Below, one piece after another: positions 1-8,943 of a DNA stretch of 16,558 nt (its first letter is position 1; the number at the start of each line of letters is the position of its first letter). The notes under the pieces were generated by a model. The model was given only the letters and a program-made list of their open reading frames with translations. It was not told where the DNA came from and did no database searches. A program made the translations under genes and the position numbers. The DNA comes from Terana coerulea (taxonomy: Eukaryota > Basidiomycota > Agaricomycetes > Polyporales > Phanerochaetaceae), in NCBI GenBank assembly GCA_024811115.1, contig JAKOGH010000336.1, positions 1 to 16,558 on the forward strand, in the 5' to 3' direction.

Positions 1-712
1 AGGGATCGCTGGGGATGAGCGGTCGGACAGAGGACAGCGCTTCACCAAGACGGTCAATGCTTTCTGCCAAGTCTTCCGGTCGATCGTCGAGGTTGTAGCG
101 CGCCTGCAAGGCCAGAGCCAAGTTGTTAGATGACAGCCATCGGTCTGGGTGCGAGGGCGGCTGCAACTCAAGAGCCTCTGTATGACACGACACGGCTTCG
201 GTGAGATTGTTTATGTGGCCGGTGGAGCAGAAAAGTGAGTGATACAAGGCCAGGCCGAGGTTGTTCAGTAGAGTGACGTGGTCACAGTCACCGGTAGGGA
301 GAAGCTGGATTGAGTCTCGATAATGGGAGATACACTCCTGAATGTCCTGCGTGTTTCCAAGCGCCTGGAAGCGAGAAAACAAGGCCCCGGCTAGGTCTTT
401 AAGAAGCACCCAGCGACGCGGGTATGCGTGGATAGGTTCGGCGCGGAGGAGTGTGTGGTAGTGATCGACGCATTCGTGAAGGTTAGCGAGGTCGCTCCGC
501 TCTATGAAGCGTTTGTGAATTGCCTGGGCGAGCTGCCACACAGCGCGATTTCGACCAGCAGCATCCAGCGGTTGAGTGTCCAATGCCGCCCGATGCTTGG
601 CAATTTCTTCGTTCAAAGGGTCCGCGTCCAGAAGTGCGGCATGACTGAGTTGCGGGCTAACCGGCTGAGCGGTGCCATCCCTTTCTTCGACTTGTAGCCC
701 CTCTCCAGGAGA
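1..712 (-). CDS. TPR-repeat protein, partial (runs off left edge)
   Basis: The minus strand is open from 712 down to base 1 and continues outside the window. The translation shows tandem helical repeats of about 44-50 residues with the TPR pattern: LHECVDHYHTLLRAEP, then DIQECISHYRDSIQLLP, then LTEAVSCHTEALELQPPSHP with NNLALALQARY, then DLAESIDRLGEALSSV. TPRs are protein-protein interaction scaffolds. In Agaricomycetes this repeat style, with EALEL..P.HPDR, is common in an expanded family whose members often carry a C-terminal CHAT protease-like domain. The C-terminus is not in the window, so that cannot be tested. The 5' end is unresolved. An in-frame TAA lies at 713-715 and no ATG occurs between it and the repeats, so the start must come through an upstream intron or a frameshift. 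An open frame with an ATG at 819 reads into the same area in another frame and may be the first exon. Family assignment is confident; exact role is unknown. Confidence 0.8.
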
Positions 713-1673
713 TTATATTTGCGCTCATTGTAAGACTCCTTTCGGCGCAACAAGTCGCCCTGTAGATCCCATTCAGCACTTTTACGTGGCAGAAAAGTGT
801 GAAGACAAGTATACTTCAAGGTACCGTAGCCAAATCGAGGCCCTGAGTTTCAGCCTTTTAATGAGATATTCAGCTCTACGAATGGAATGCTCAATCAACA
901 TTCAACGATAAAGAGAACCACGCCGGCACCTGATTGAAGGCTCTCAAGTGAAGACGTGTAAGTAAACTCTGTACTAAAGACTAGATCTTTAGTTCTTAGC
1001 GCGCTTGAGGCTCAGGACCGCACCGCAGCACAGTCGGTTATGCGAGCGAGTACACAGCCCGTCAGCTGCATGGCAACCGCAGCAGCGCATGGTAGAGTTG
1101 GCGTGAAGTCAAATTGCTGGCGGCAATCGTGGCGCTTCGTGGCGCAGTCACAATCGGATCACAGCAGCGGCGTGACTTAACGCCAGTGACGAATCGCTCT
1201 GCTGCGCTCACCTCTCTCGAACAAAACATACCGTGTAGCATACGACGAAACATAGGATACATTGCAAATACTTGTACAGATAATGCACAGCGCGGCCGTC
1301 GACCCGCGCACTACAAGATAATCAGCGAGTACGGTATAATACTGTATGTATGGCAGACACATGCGATCAAATTTGAGGTGGCGATCAGACAAGGAAGAAA
1401 TGACACAAGTACAGAATGTACATATGGTACAGAAAGAAAGGGTGCAGAGAGGCGAGTGTTTGATTCTTGATACGAGGTGACGGTTCAGATATGCGCTGAG
1501 AGTGACGTGCAGAAGGAGAAAAATGCGATGCAGGTGGTAGCAGAAGGCTGGGGCCTAGTCACAGCGGAACGAAGACGGAAGATGCGAGTGATGATGTTGC
1601 AGTGGATGAATGATGTCCGAGGGGACACAGGACAGGAGAGAAAGCCGAAGGCGCAGCAGCTCCGGCGCCCCGC
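713..1673. other. Intergenic region: TPR-gene 5' side and phosphatase 3' UTR
   Basis: No convincing coding region. The left part (about 713-1000) should hold the first exon and promoter of the minus-strand TPR gene. The right part (about 1300-1673) lies just after the phosphatase stop codon and, read on the minus strand, is pyrimidine-rich, with T-rich and TATACATA-like stretches (near 1340-1430) that fit a fungal 3' UTR and polyadenylation region. No AATAAA was seen. A near-palindrome, tgtacatatggtaca, lies around 1417-1431. Short open frames here overlap on both strands and look like chance. Confidence 0.5.
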
Positions 1674-4600
1674 TCACGCCGGCGGACGCAGGTACTTCTC
1701 GTTGAGCGCGTGCACCTCCTTCGCGAGACACGGCCAGTTCAGGCAGCGCGCGAGCTCCGCCTCGAGACGCGTCGCGTCGCCCTGCGCGCGCTCCGTCGCG
1801 AGCTTGATCTCCCAGCCGATGAGGTTGTACAGCAGGCGCATGTTCGGCTGGATCAGCACGGACAGCCGCCGCGAGCGGACGATCAGGTAGGCGTCGACGA
1901 GCGAGATGTTCAGGTGTTTCATCACGTACGCGATCTATCACCGGGTCCGGTCAATTGCCTGTCTCACCGTGCGCGGAAGTATAAATGGGGACTTACGGTC
2001 ACCGTCGCGCTCCTCGACACGCCCACCCGGCAGTGGACGAGCACCTTGCCGCCCTCCCTGCGTGCGTCCTCTATCCAGTCGCATATCGGCGGGAGCTGAG
2101 CCTCGAGGGAGTCGATGCCGTCGTCGCACACGCCCTTGATGTCAAGCACCTTGATGCGCCCCTCCTTCTCCTCGATCCACAGCGAGCCGGGCTTCGCCGT
2201 TGACACACTCGAGTGGAAGTAACCCTTCCCGTTATCAGGTGGGATCAGTGCGCACTCGCCGACAGAGACGACGTGCGTGATGCCGAGTGCGTGCAGCATG
2301 TAAGCGTTCGACGCATGGTTCCTGCACCAACTCAGTCAGTCACCAACTCTCCTCACAGGCTCGAAACCAACACTCACAAGTTGCCAAGATACAAGAACGG
2401 CAGCACCCGACTCGGGAAGCTCCCATCGAACCTCGGGTCATTGAACCACACCTGGTGGTCGCCTACATGCGCCAGCGCTTGTGGAAGCGTGCTCGCTCGC
2501 GGCCGCTTCACGAGACCAAACATGCCCTCGTTCGGCGCACTCGCGCTCAGTGTCGCAGTGTCCGCGGGTGGCGGAGAGCCGAGCACCGCGGACGCCGCGG
2601 GCCCGAAGAACCCGCTGTGCACCTGTCCTGCCGCGAACGACATGCTCATCGCCTGTGGCCGGCCGGTGCGCGTTGCGGCTTTCGCCTGGGTTGCTGGGAC
2701 GCCCGCGGCGCGTTCACGTTCGCGTTCGAGGCGGGATTCGACGCGCTTGAGGGGCGCAATCTCGGTGGGGTATACGAAAAAGCTCCTGCGCTTCTCGACT
2801 TGCAAGTCCAGGTACGCCTCGGGGAGCGTCAGCTTCTTGAGAGCCATGATCACGCACAGCGCGAGGCTCGAGCTCTCGGTATAACCGTCCGCACTGTAGA
2901 CGAGGACCTTCAACGGCCTCGTACGCAGAGGGGCAGCGGCCGGAGCGACGGGCGGTGAGCTGAGCGCCGTCGCCGACGTGGAGCGCATGCGGGTGTAGTT
3001 TGATGTTTGCGCCGCGGTGGTCTGCTGGGCCTGAGCAAGGAATGGAGGGAACGATGACGGCGGTGGCAGGCTCGAGGGCCCGCCGAACTGGTTCTGGCCG
3101 TAGTGCCCACTATATTGCTGGTGTCCCGCTGCATGTCCAATCGTGGCCGCGTTCGTACTTCGTCTCGCCATCGCTTTGCCGTTGACACCACCTGCCACGA
3201 CCCGCCGTGCCTCGGCCTCTGTGCGTTCGCGCTCCTTCAACGTCCTGTATGTGACGGTCTCCGACGATCCGCGGAGAAGGCCTTCGAGCCATGCAATGAA
3301 CGGCGGCACGCTGTTGCCCGCGTAGGCGATAGAGCTCGGGAACGGTAGATGAATCACGAGGCTGGCGGGTGGTGGCGGGCGAACAGGAACCTCCTCGTCG
3401 AACGCGGTGCCACCACGCTCGTTGAACTCCCGCAGACACTTCTCCATCCATCGCTTCTCCAGCCGCGCGACGTGCTCCTCCGCGGCGCGCATATGCGTCT
3501 GGGACGGGAAGGGCGCCATGTCGTCGCACTCGATGCAGATGTCGTACCCCAAGCTCCTCGCCGGGTCGTTGTCGCTGAAGTCCCACTCGTCCTTGGCCGG
3601 AGTTGTAGGGGTGGCACCAGGACGCGGCGATGCGGTGCGTGAGCCCGAAGCCACAACCGCGTCAGGAACGTCGCTCGAGTTGCCGAGGAAGACCTGCCCA
3701 CGACGAGGTTCCCACTTGTCCTTCGTCGACATCCCGCTGAACTGGTGGAACACTGCCTCCTCCGCCTCGCTCATCGCGGCCGGGAGCGCCGTCGCGCTGA
3801 GCGGGAGCGTCATGATTTCACTCGCCTGCGTGAGCTCGCGCATCTCGTCCTTCTCGCGTTGCGCAAACGAGATCGTGTTCGCCGCCAGCACCGCTTGGTT
3901 CGTTGACACCGATGGCGCCTCCAACTGCGGCACAATCGCGTGTGTTTCTGATCCAGTGGACCCCTCAGTGCCCTGCGTATGTGCCCGTCGTTGCTGCTCC
4001 TGCTTACCCTGACTATGCCGATGGAGGCCGGCGTCGAGCGTCTCGTCGACCATACGGCTGACAACATGGGGCATCTCCCGCTTCACGTCCTCCGGGCGCG
4101 CGCACAGCACAAAGACGTTGTAGTACAGGAGGTCCGTCTGGCCTCCCCGGTGCGCGCGCTGTGACCGCTTGTGTTCGATGGCATGCGCAAAGTGCGTCGC
4201 GACGGCGAGTGCTGCCTTGATGTTCCCGCGCGGAGAATAGACCACAATGTCTGACAGGGCAGCAAAAATCGGCTACGCAAAGGTAGTCAGCGCCCATTCC
4301 TCGAAAAAGAGAGCAGCAGCGCATATATGCGCTGTAAGATATCACTCACAACTTGGATGCCAAAGTTGCGCAAGCTAATCCCTTCGGGCACCTTCGGCTC
4401 AATAAACCGGGTCTCGCCCGTCTCGCGATCGATGCAGAGAAGCTCCCGCGGCTTGAACGTCGACGTCAGCAGAATACGCTCCGCTTCCTGCCGCTCTTGC
4501 TGAGTCTGGTTGTGCGCCTCGGTGCCCTCCATAACATGATCCTTTGCCTCTGGCGCATCGTGCTGCTCGAGCTTCTCCACCGCCGAAGTTGGCAGAGATG

Positions 4601-7512
4601 ATGGCGGCGTGGGCGGGGTAGGAAGGCCAACAGAGGTCGGTGACGCTAGTGTGGGCGAGGGCAGGAAGGATGAGGCACTCGACGTCGTTGACGTTGTCGA
4701 AGCGTTGGACAGCCGGTGCGCGTGCGCATGGTGCGGCGGTTCTGGGGCACAGGAAACGCGTCAGCATCCCACTCCGAACCTAGAGAGAACCCGAGCACGA
4801 ATGACACGAAATGAAGCAAGCCGAACATCAGAAGAAGGAAGAAAAACAAACAAAACGCCGCAGAAAGCCAAAATGCGCTCCCAGCGAGCGAGCGTCGACC
4901 CGGCGCCACGACGGCGAAGCCCACCCAGACCTGTCACGCAAGCGATCTAGCTCTGGCCTTTCCCTTCTCGCCCGCCTCGTGCCTGTCAGCTGGCCGCGCT
5001 TCTGGGCTGGACGCCCAGCCGCGAGCTCGCGGCCGCCCAAGCGGAGGGCACGATAATCACCCGCAGCCGTCGCAATCGCCACCATTTGTATGCAGCGCCG
5101 CCGCGTCGAACCTAGACCGCCGTGCCTCGCACGCCTGGGAAGGGCGCGGGCCATCCGGGGAAACAGCGTCGCGGAGGAGGGCCAGGGTTGAATAGGCGAA
5201 TTGGCGATGATGCGCGAAGGCAACGGGATATGAACGTCGATGACAGCGGAGATCCCCCGCATCGTCCGCAGCGGAAGGAAAGGGAGAGCGTACGCGACAG
5301 CAGTGGAAAGCGACGGCGATCGTCTTGTTATGGACATGATTTCGTCGTTGTGGGATGTTGCAGTGTCGCAGCCGGCCGCATGCTGCTGGGACCCATCGGA
5401 GAGAGAGCCGGACGGAAGAGACTGCGAGTTCCCTGGCGAAGCTTCGCAATAACCACCGCAAGGCTGAGGTGCCGTAACACGCCTCTTCCGCAGGTCTTGT
5501 GCCTCCCTTTTGCCTCTGGATCAAATCGAGCCAGCCCAAGCGTATTGTGGCGCTCAAGCTTTGAATGCAGACCACCAAGGTTCTGTTCAGGTGGAAGCAT
5601 GTCGTAAGGACGGATGTGTCAGGCAGCCGGAAGTGTCGCCGCCGCCACGAACGTTGGCTTCGATGAGAGAAAGCGTCGGCGTTGGTGAGGATAGCGAAGG
5701 CGGTAAGCCTTGTTTGGTGGTAACTGTGGTCGTCATCGAGTGCCCAGCGCCGTTGACTGAAGCCCTCGTCTTCAAGATTCGGACTGAAGGCCACGTCCTG
5801 CGACCAATGGCGGTATATGCCGCCTGATAGAAAGAGACTTGTCGGGGACCATAAAAGACGGTGGTCGGCACCGAGGAATTCCAGGATAGGAAACTAGCGC
5901 ACCAGCCTGGAGCGACGCCACGCTGCAGGGAAAGACCACGAAACACGAAGAGAAAAAACGAAACCAAAATCCACGACCGAAACAAACACAGCAGAAGACA
6001 CACACCTTTCTCCTTGCCGACGCCTGCCGTGTCAATCGCGCTCAGCGCCGGGCGCGCACCGTGCCCGCGCCTTCCTCCGCCTGACTCCTGCGCATCGTGC
6101 GAGTGCGGCGCACGGCCCTGGACAGGGTGCATGTGCGCGCCCTCGCCGTGCTCCGTGAGGTTCACGCCGACGGGGCGGTCGATGCCTGCGCGACAGCGGA
6201 ATCGTGAGCTACGTCATGTGAGAGGTTCCAGACGAGCCAAAGCGCACCTGGCATGCGCCCGGGCGTGTGTGCACCATGCGGCTCGTCACCGTCGCCATCG
6301 ACGTCCATGCCCACGACGTCCACGTCGATGTCCATCGGCATGTCGCCCATCACGCCGAGCCCTGCGAGCCCTGACGGGACGCGGTCAGCAGTGCACCCAC
6401 ACACCACGTCCATGCATGCGTACCTCCAATCGCGCTGAACGCATCCTCCTCGTCGCCCGAGCTGGTGCTGTACCCGTCGTCCTCGTCTTCATCGTCCAGG
6501 TAGTCGTCCTCCTCCTCGTCCTCCTCGTCCGCAAACCCGCCTACCGGGCTGCGCGCGACATGCGCCGGCGGCGTGCCCTGCGCAGACCGCGCGCGCGCGC
6601 TGCGCCTTCACGTTCCGCTCGTACTCCTCCACGTCGTCCTCGTCGCTCGCGACCCACACAAGCCCGCGGAAGCGCGGCACCGGCGCCGTCAGGCTGACCT
6701 GCACCTGGCTCCGGCTGCCCCCGCCGGGGCGCCGCTCACCGCCTGGCCGACGAAGAACGCGTTCTGCGCCTCGTTCTCGCCCTCGAGGCCGTGCAGGAAC
6801 GGGAAGATGACCGAGTCCGGCGCGTGCGTCGTCATGTACTGCCGGTGCACGCGCGCGAACTGCGCCGCCGTCAGGGCGCGGATCGGCGGTGGGCCCTGCG
6901 CCTTCGGCAGCGGCAGTTGCGCTTGTGCGTGTGGAGGGGCTGCGGGGCGTCGGGCTGCTGGTGTGGGGGAGACGCGGCGCGGCGAGTGTACGAGGGCACG
7001 GGCGGGTGCAACGCGGGCAGCGCGTCGAGGAAGCCCGGGGTATAATCAAGCCCCCAGCAGTCGGCCTCGCCATGCGCGCGTGTATCCTGTGCGGGCGCCG
7101 GGACGTGTAGGTCCAGCGTCGCGCTGCGGCTGGTGCTGCAGAACGTGCCCGTCACGCCCTCGCGTTGTGGGATGGCGTCGGCGAGGATCTCGAGCTTCGC
7201 CTCCTTTTCCCGCATCTGCAGTGCCCGCTCCGCGGCATCTCCCGCGGCATGCCCTTCCGGCGACGTGCTCTCTTCTCGCTGGTCCTCGTTCAGTGGTACT
7301 GAAGCGGCATCGAGAGGCATATTTGGGTAGTCCCGTACGTCGAGCGGAAAAGTCGGGTCAGTGTCGCTCAGCGGTCCACTTTGCTCTTTCGGTGCAAGGG
7401 CGTGCGATGTAGCATGCTCGCAGGCGTTGTTCTTGAATGTGTCGGTCAAACCGGAGGGTCCTTCATGGGTGATGCGCTCAGCCACGACGGGCGTGTCGAG
7501 TTGGTGTGGCAT
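1674..7512 (-). CDS. Pps1-like dual-specificity protein phosphatase (7 exons)
   Basis: The product is a dual-specificity (Tyr and Ser/Thr) protein phosphatase of about 1,420 residues that resembles the fungal Pps1 family. Exons are 7512-6424, 6370-6248, 6185-6006, 4741-4350, 4272-2378, 2321-1997 and 1934-1674; each junction preserves the frame. The C-terminal catalytic domain runs from FLYLGNLNHASNAYMLHALG (joined across 2378/2321) through VCDDGIDSL, probably with the general-acid Asp, to the P-loop HCRVGVSRS (Cys codon 2030-2032) and SLVDAYLIVRSRR. N-terminal conserved-looking blocks are VIFPFLHGLEGENEAQ (near 6760-6800), VPRFRGLVWVASDED, an acidic tract, and GVNLTEHGEGAHMHPV. A central block around 4350 and 4272 reads SLRNFGIQVPIFAALSD then IVVYSPRG. 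A second phosphatase-like segment, LKVLVYSADGYTESSSLAL (near 2860-2905), lacks Cys and Arg. The start at 7512 is the first ATG of a long open frame and follows a CT/CA-rich leader. Three small frame breaks occur in the first exon at simple runs. Membership of the 7512-6006 exons in this gene rests on strand, collinearity and phase. Confidence 0.82.
1935..1996 (-). other. Intron 6 of the phosphatase gene (62 nt)
   Basis: The donor is GTAAGT and the acceptor is TAG, with a TTGAC branch-like site. It is phase 0 and joins SRSATVT to IAYVMKHLN, restoring the helix that follows the P-loop of dual-specificity phosphatases. Confidence 0.9.
2322..2377 (-). other. Intron 5 of the phosphatase gene (56 nt)
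   Basis: The donor is GTGAGT and the acceptor is GCAG, with CTGAC near the 3' end. It splits a Leu codon and gives FLYLGNLNHASNAY across the junction, the expected start of the catalytic domain. Confidence 0.9.
4273..4349 (-). other. Intron 4 of the phosphatase gene (77 nt)
   Basis: The donor is GTGAGT and the acceptor is GTAG, with CTGAC 12 nt before it. A later CAG would break the frame. Using GTAG gives FGIQVPIFAALSDIVVYSP without interruption, so this acceptor was chosen. Confidence 0.85.
4742..6005 (-). other. Unusually long candidate intron 3 of the phosphatase gene (1,264 nt)
   Basis: The upstream exon ends in ..KEK with a phase-1 base before a GTGTGT donor. The next recognisable phosphatase exon begins after CCCCAG at 4741 with two bases that complete the codon. 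A CTGAC branch-like site lies about 20 nt before this acceptor. The other introns are 53-77 nt, so the length is exceptional. The interior shows pyrimidine-rich stretches at both ends, a minus-strand open frame ending at 5057 with no recognised homology, and GC-rich palindromes near 5005-5033. It may contain an inserted element, a cryptic exon or an alternative promoter. An ATG at 5085 on the minus strand opens a 45-residue frame that could be an alternative first exon. Confidence 0.6.
5018..5033. repeat. 16-bp perfect palindrome next to a 6-bp hairpin
   Basis: The sequence gccgcgagctcgcggc is its own reverse complement. It directly abuts and partly overlaps ggctgg-acgc-ccagcc at 5005-5020. 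Both lie inside the long candidate intron. This may simply reflect GC-rich composition, but the two structures are adjacent. Confidence 0.6.
6186..6247 (-). other. Intron 2 of the phosphatase gene (62 nt)
   Basis: The donor is GTGCGC and the acceptor is GCGCAG, with a CTCAC branch-like site. The phase-1 junction gives RMPGIDRPVGVNLTEHGEG. Confidence 0.8.
6371..6423 (-). other. Intron 1 of the phosphatase gene (53 nt), tandem acceptor
   Basis: The donor is GTACGC and the branch-like site is CTGAC. The acceptor is CAG, with exon starting at 6370. A second CAG follows nine bases later, with exon starting at 6361, in a perfect tandem copy of cagggctcg. Both keep the frame, so the product may vary by three residues. 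Confidence 0.8.
6589..6969 (-). other. Region of the first phosphatase exon with three apparent frame breaks
   Basis: Reading downstream on the minus strand, the protein-like frame changes at the C5 run (plus strand G5, 6965-6969), at the G5 run (plus strand C5, 6718-6722) and at the (GC)6 run (6589-6600). One extra base at each of the first two runs, or one extra GC unit at the third, would give a single open frame that joins all the conserved-looking blocks. Splicing could explain them only with introns of about 34-55 nt that lack clear branch sites. Base-calling errors at simple runs are the simplest reading, because all downstream exons are intact. Confidence 0.55.
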
Positions 7513-7583
7513 GATGGTGGTAGGTGAGATGGTGGTGGTGGTCTGGTGCGTCTGCGGCTGGAGGAGTGTGGAAAGGGGTGCAT
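7446..7583 (-). promoter_or_regulatory. Upstream ORF overlapping the phosphatase start codon
   Basis: An ATG at 7583-7581 begins a 45-codon frame, ending at TGA 7448-7446, that runs across the main ATG (7512) in another frame. If the transcript starts upstream of 7583, ribosomes that use this ATG would pass the main start, a common fungal way to lower translation. It lies in the leader expected for a CT/CA-rich basidiomycete 5' UTR. The transcript start is not visible from sequence. Confidence 0.35.
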
Positions 7584-8590
7584 ACAGTTGGCGACAGGAA
7601 TAGAAAGAAGAGAAGGTCAGAACTAGCGTATGTGTGAGCGATCAGAGGACGCACGGGTGCAGACACGGAGGTCGTTGTCTTGCGGGGTCGTCGTGCGTGC
7701 GTTGGAAGCCGTCGGGGCTGTCGTCTAACTAAACTCAGGCGGCAATATTGGAGAGACCCGTGCTGGTTCGTGAGCGTCGAGTGCGAACGGATGGGGCGTG
7801 GAACGGCCGGTTCGGTGGAGAACACAGGCGGCGGGTGGTGGCGGAACAGAAGAGTGGATCAAGAAGGTGTAGGAAGCGGCGGCGGGAGTCTACAAGACAG
7901 ATGGAGCACAGGTGAGTTGCGATACGGAGAGGGGCGGGCAAAGCGCGCGACGGTCCACTCACCTGGATCCTCGCACACAGGAGCCTCTTGTACTTGCGTT
8001 ATGCGTCTTCGCCGAGTGCTGTCGGTCGTGCGGGCTCGTCTTGGTGCGGTCGTCGTGGTCTTGGTCTTCGCCCTTGCAGAGAAGGTCGTGGCGTCTCGTC
8101 TAGCGTGCTCGCGGTCGTCCAAGCAGTGATTGTATGTATGCGGTCCTTGGCGCCGAAGTTAGAGCCCCTAATCAGCGTCGGGGATGGTACTCGTCGTCGT
8201 CGCCGTGAACGTCGGGGAAGAGCAAACGGAGTGTGCGCTGGCAGCGTCGTGGTGAGAAACACAACGGACGAGCAGGTCCAGAAATTCAGAGTTGGTTCGT
8301 CGGATGGGTTGCAATCAGAAGCCCGCAGATGACCCCGCCCAGGCCAGGCAGCTGCCGCCCTCGCACCCAGATCGCGCTCCCACGCCCAAACTCAAAGCTC
8401 CAGCTCGCAGGCGCCCAATCTTCCCAGCCAATGGCCGCCCGGCGCTGGGAGGCCCGTTATGCTTGAAATGGCAGGAGGTTGACGGCCGTGCAAGTTGCCG
8501 TGAGGCGCCGGGACCGACGGAGGGATCGTGAGATCGCGATCGGGCTCGTGTTATCGTGGGAGGCGACGGTGAGGGCGTGTGACGTCGGTG
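7584..8590. other. Upstream (promoter) region of the phosphatase gene, no gene recognised
   Basis: This stretch contains GT/GA-rich plus-strand sequence (CT/CA-rich on the minus strand) and open frames on both strands with no recognisable domain. Two CCAAT motifs lie on the plus strand near 8417 and 8424. A divergent plus-strand gene could begin downstream of them, but I cannot support one. Confidence 0.4.
7747..7751 (-). promoter_or_regulatory. CCAAT motif upstream of the phosphatase gene
   Basis: CCAAT on the minus strand lies about 235 nt before the start codon at 7512, a usual distance for the fungal CCAAT-binding (Hap) complex. A five-base motif is weak evidence by itself. Confidence 0.3.
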
Positions 8591-8618
8591 TCGTCGTCGT
8601 CGTCGACGACGACGACGA
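8591..8618. repeat. 28-bp perfect palindrome made of TCG/GAC trinucleotides
   Basis: Fourteen bases of tcg repeats are followed immediately by their exact reverse complement of gac repeats, with no spacer. Such a palindrome can extrude as a cruciform and is prone to slippage. It lies outside any recognised gene. Confidence 0.9.
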
Positions 8619-8943
8619 GCAACCACTCCACCTCGACCTGTCGCGATCCCTTTGGCTGCAAGTCCCGACGCTCTGCTCAACGCTTCACACGGCGACGCTC
8701 AGGTCACTTGACAGTGGACAGGCACGATACCACACCGCCGGAACCTTCAGACGTATCCCCCTGTCTTGGACGGGCACAGGGCGGGCAGACTGTCTCTCAA
8801 TGTCAAATTCCAAACTATGCGGCGGCGGAGCTTGCGCCACCCGCCCTCCGCCCTCGTACACCTCCGCAAGAACGATCGTACTAAGCCTTCGCCGTCGTGA
8901 ATGGGGAACGCTGCAATATGGCTCCGCCACAGGGTCTCACCGG

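Noticed and set aside
4943..5085. ATG at 5085 (minus) as the start of a shorter phosphatase gene
   Set aside because: It opens 45 or more plausible codons, but no clean splice in the right phase to 4741 was evident except a weak GTGACA donor. The upstream exons at 6006-7512 encode conserved-looking parts of the same protein. Kept only as a possible alternative first exon.
5057..5794. 245-codon minus-strand open frame inside the long candidate intron
   Set aside because: No recognised domain. The same DNA is open in other frames on both strands, and the phosphatase exons on either side join in phase without it.
4790..5960. Similar A-rich (plus strand) stretches at both ends of the long intron as terminal repeats of a transposon
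   Set aside because: Similarity is compositional, only short strings such as acacgaa match, and no clear inverted or direct terminal repeat was found by eye.
6686..6755. 35-nt or 41-nt intron (GTGAGC donor, CCAG or GCAG acceptor) in the first phosphatase exon
   Set aside because: Shorter than every other intron here and without a branch site. A one-base length error in the C5 run explains the frame change more simply.
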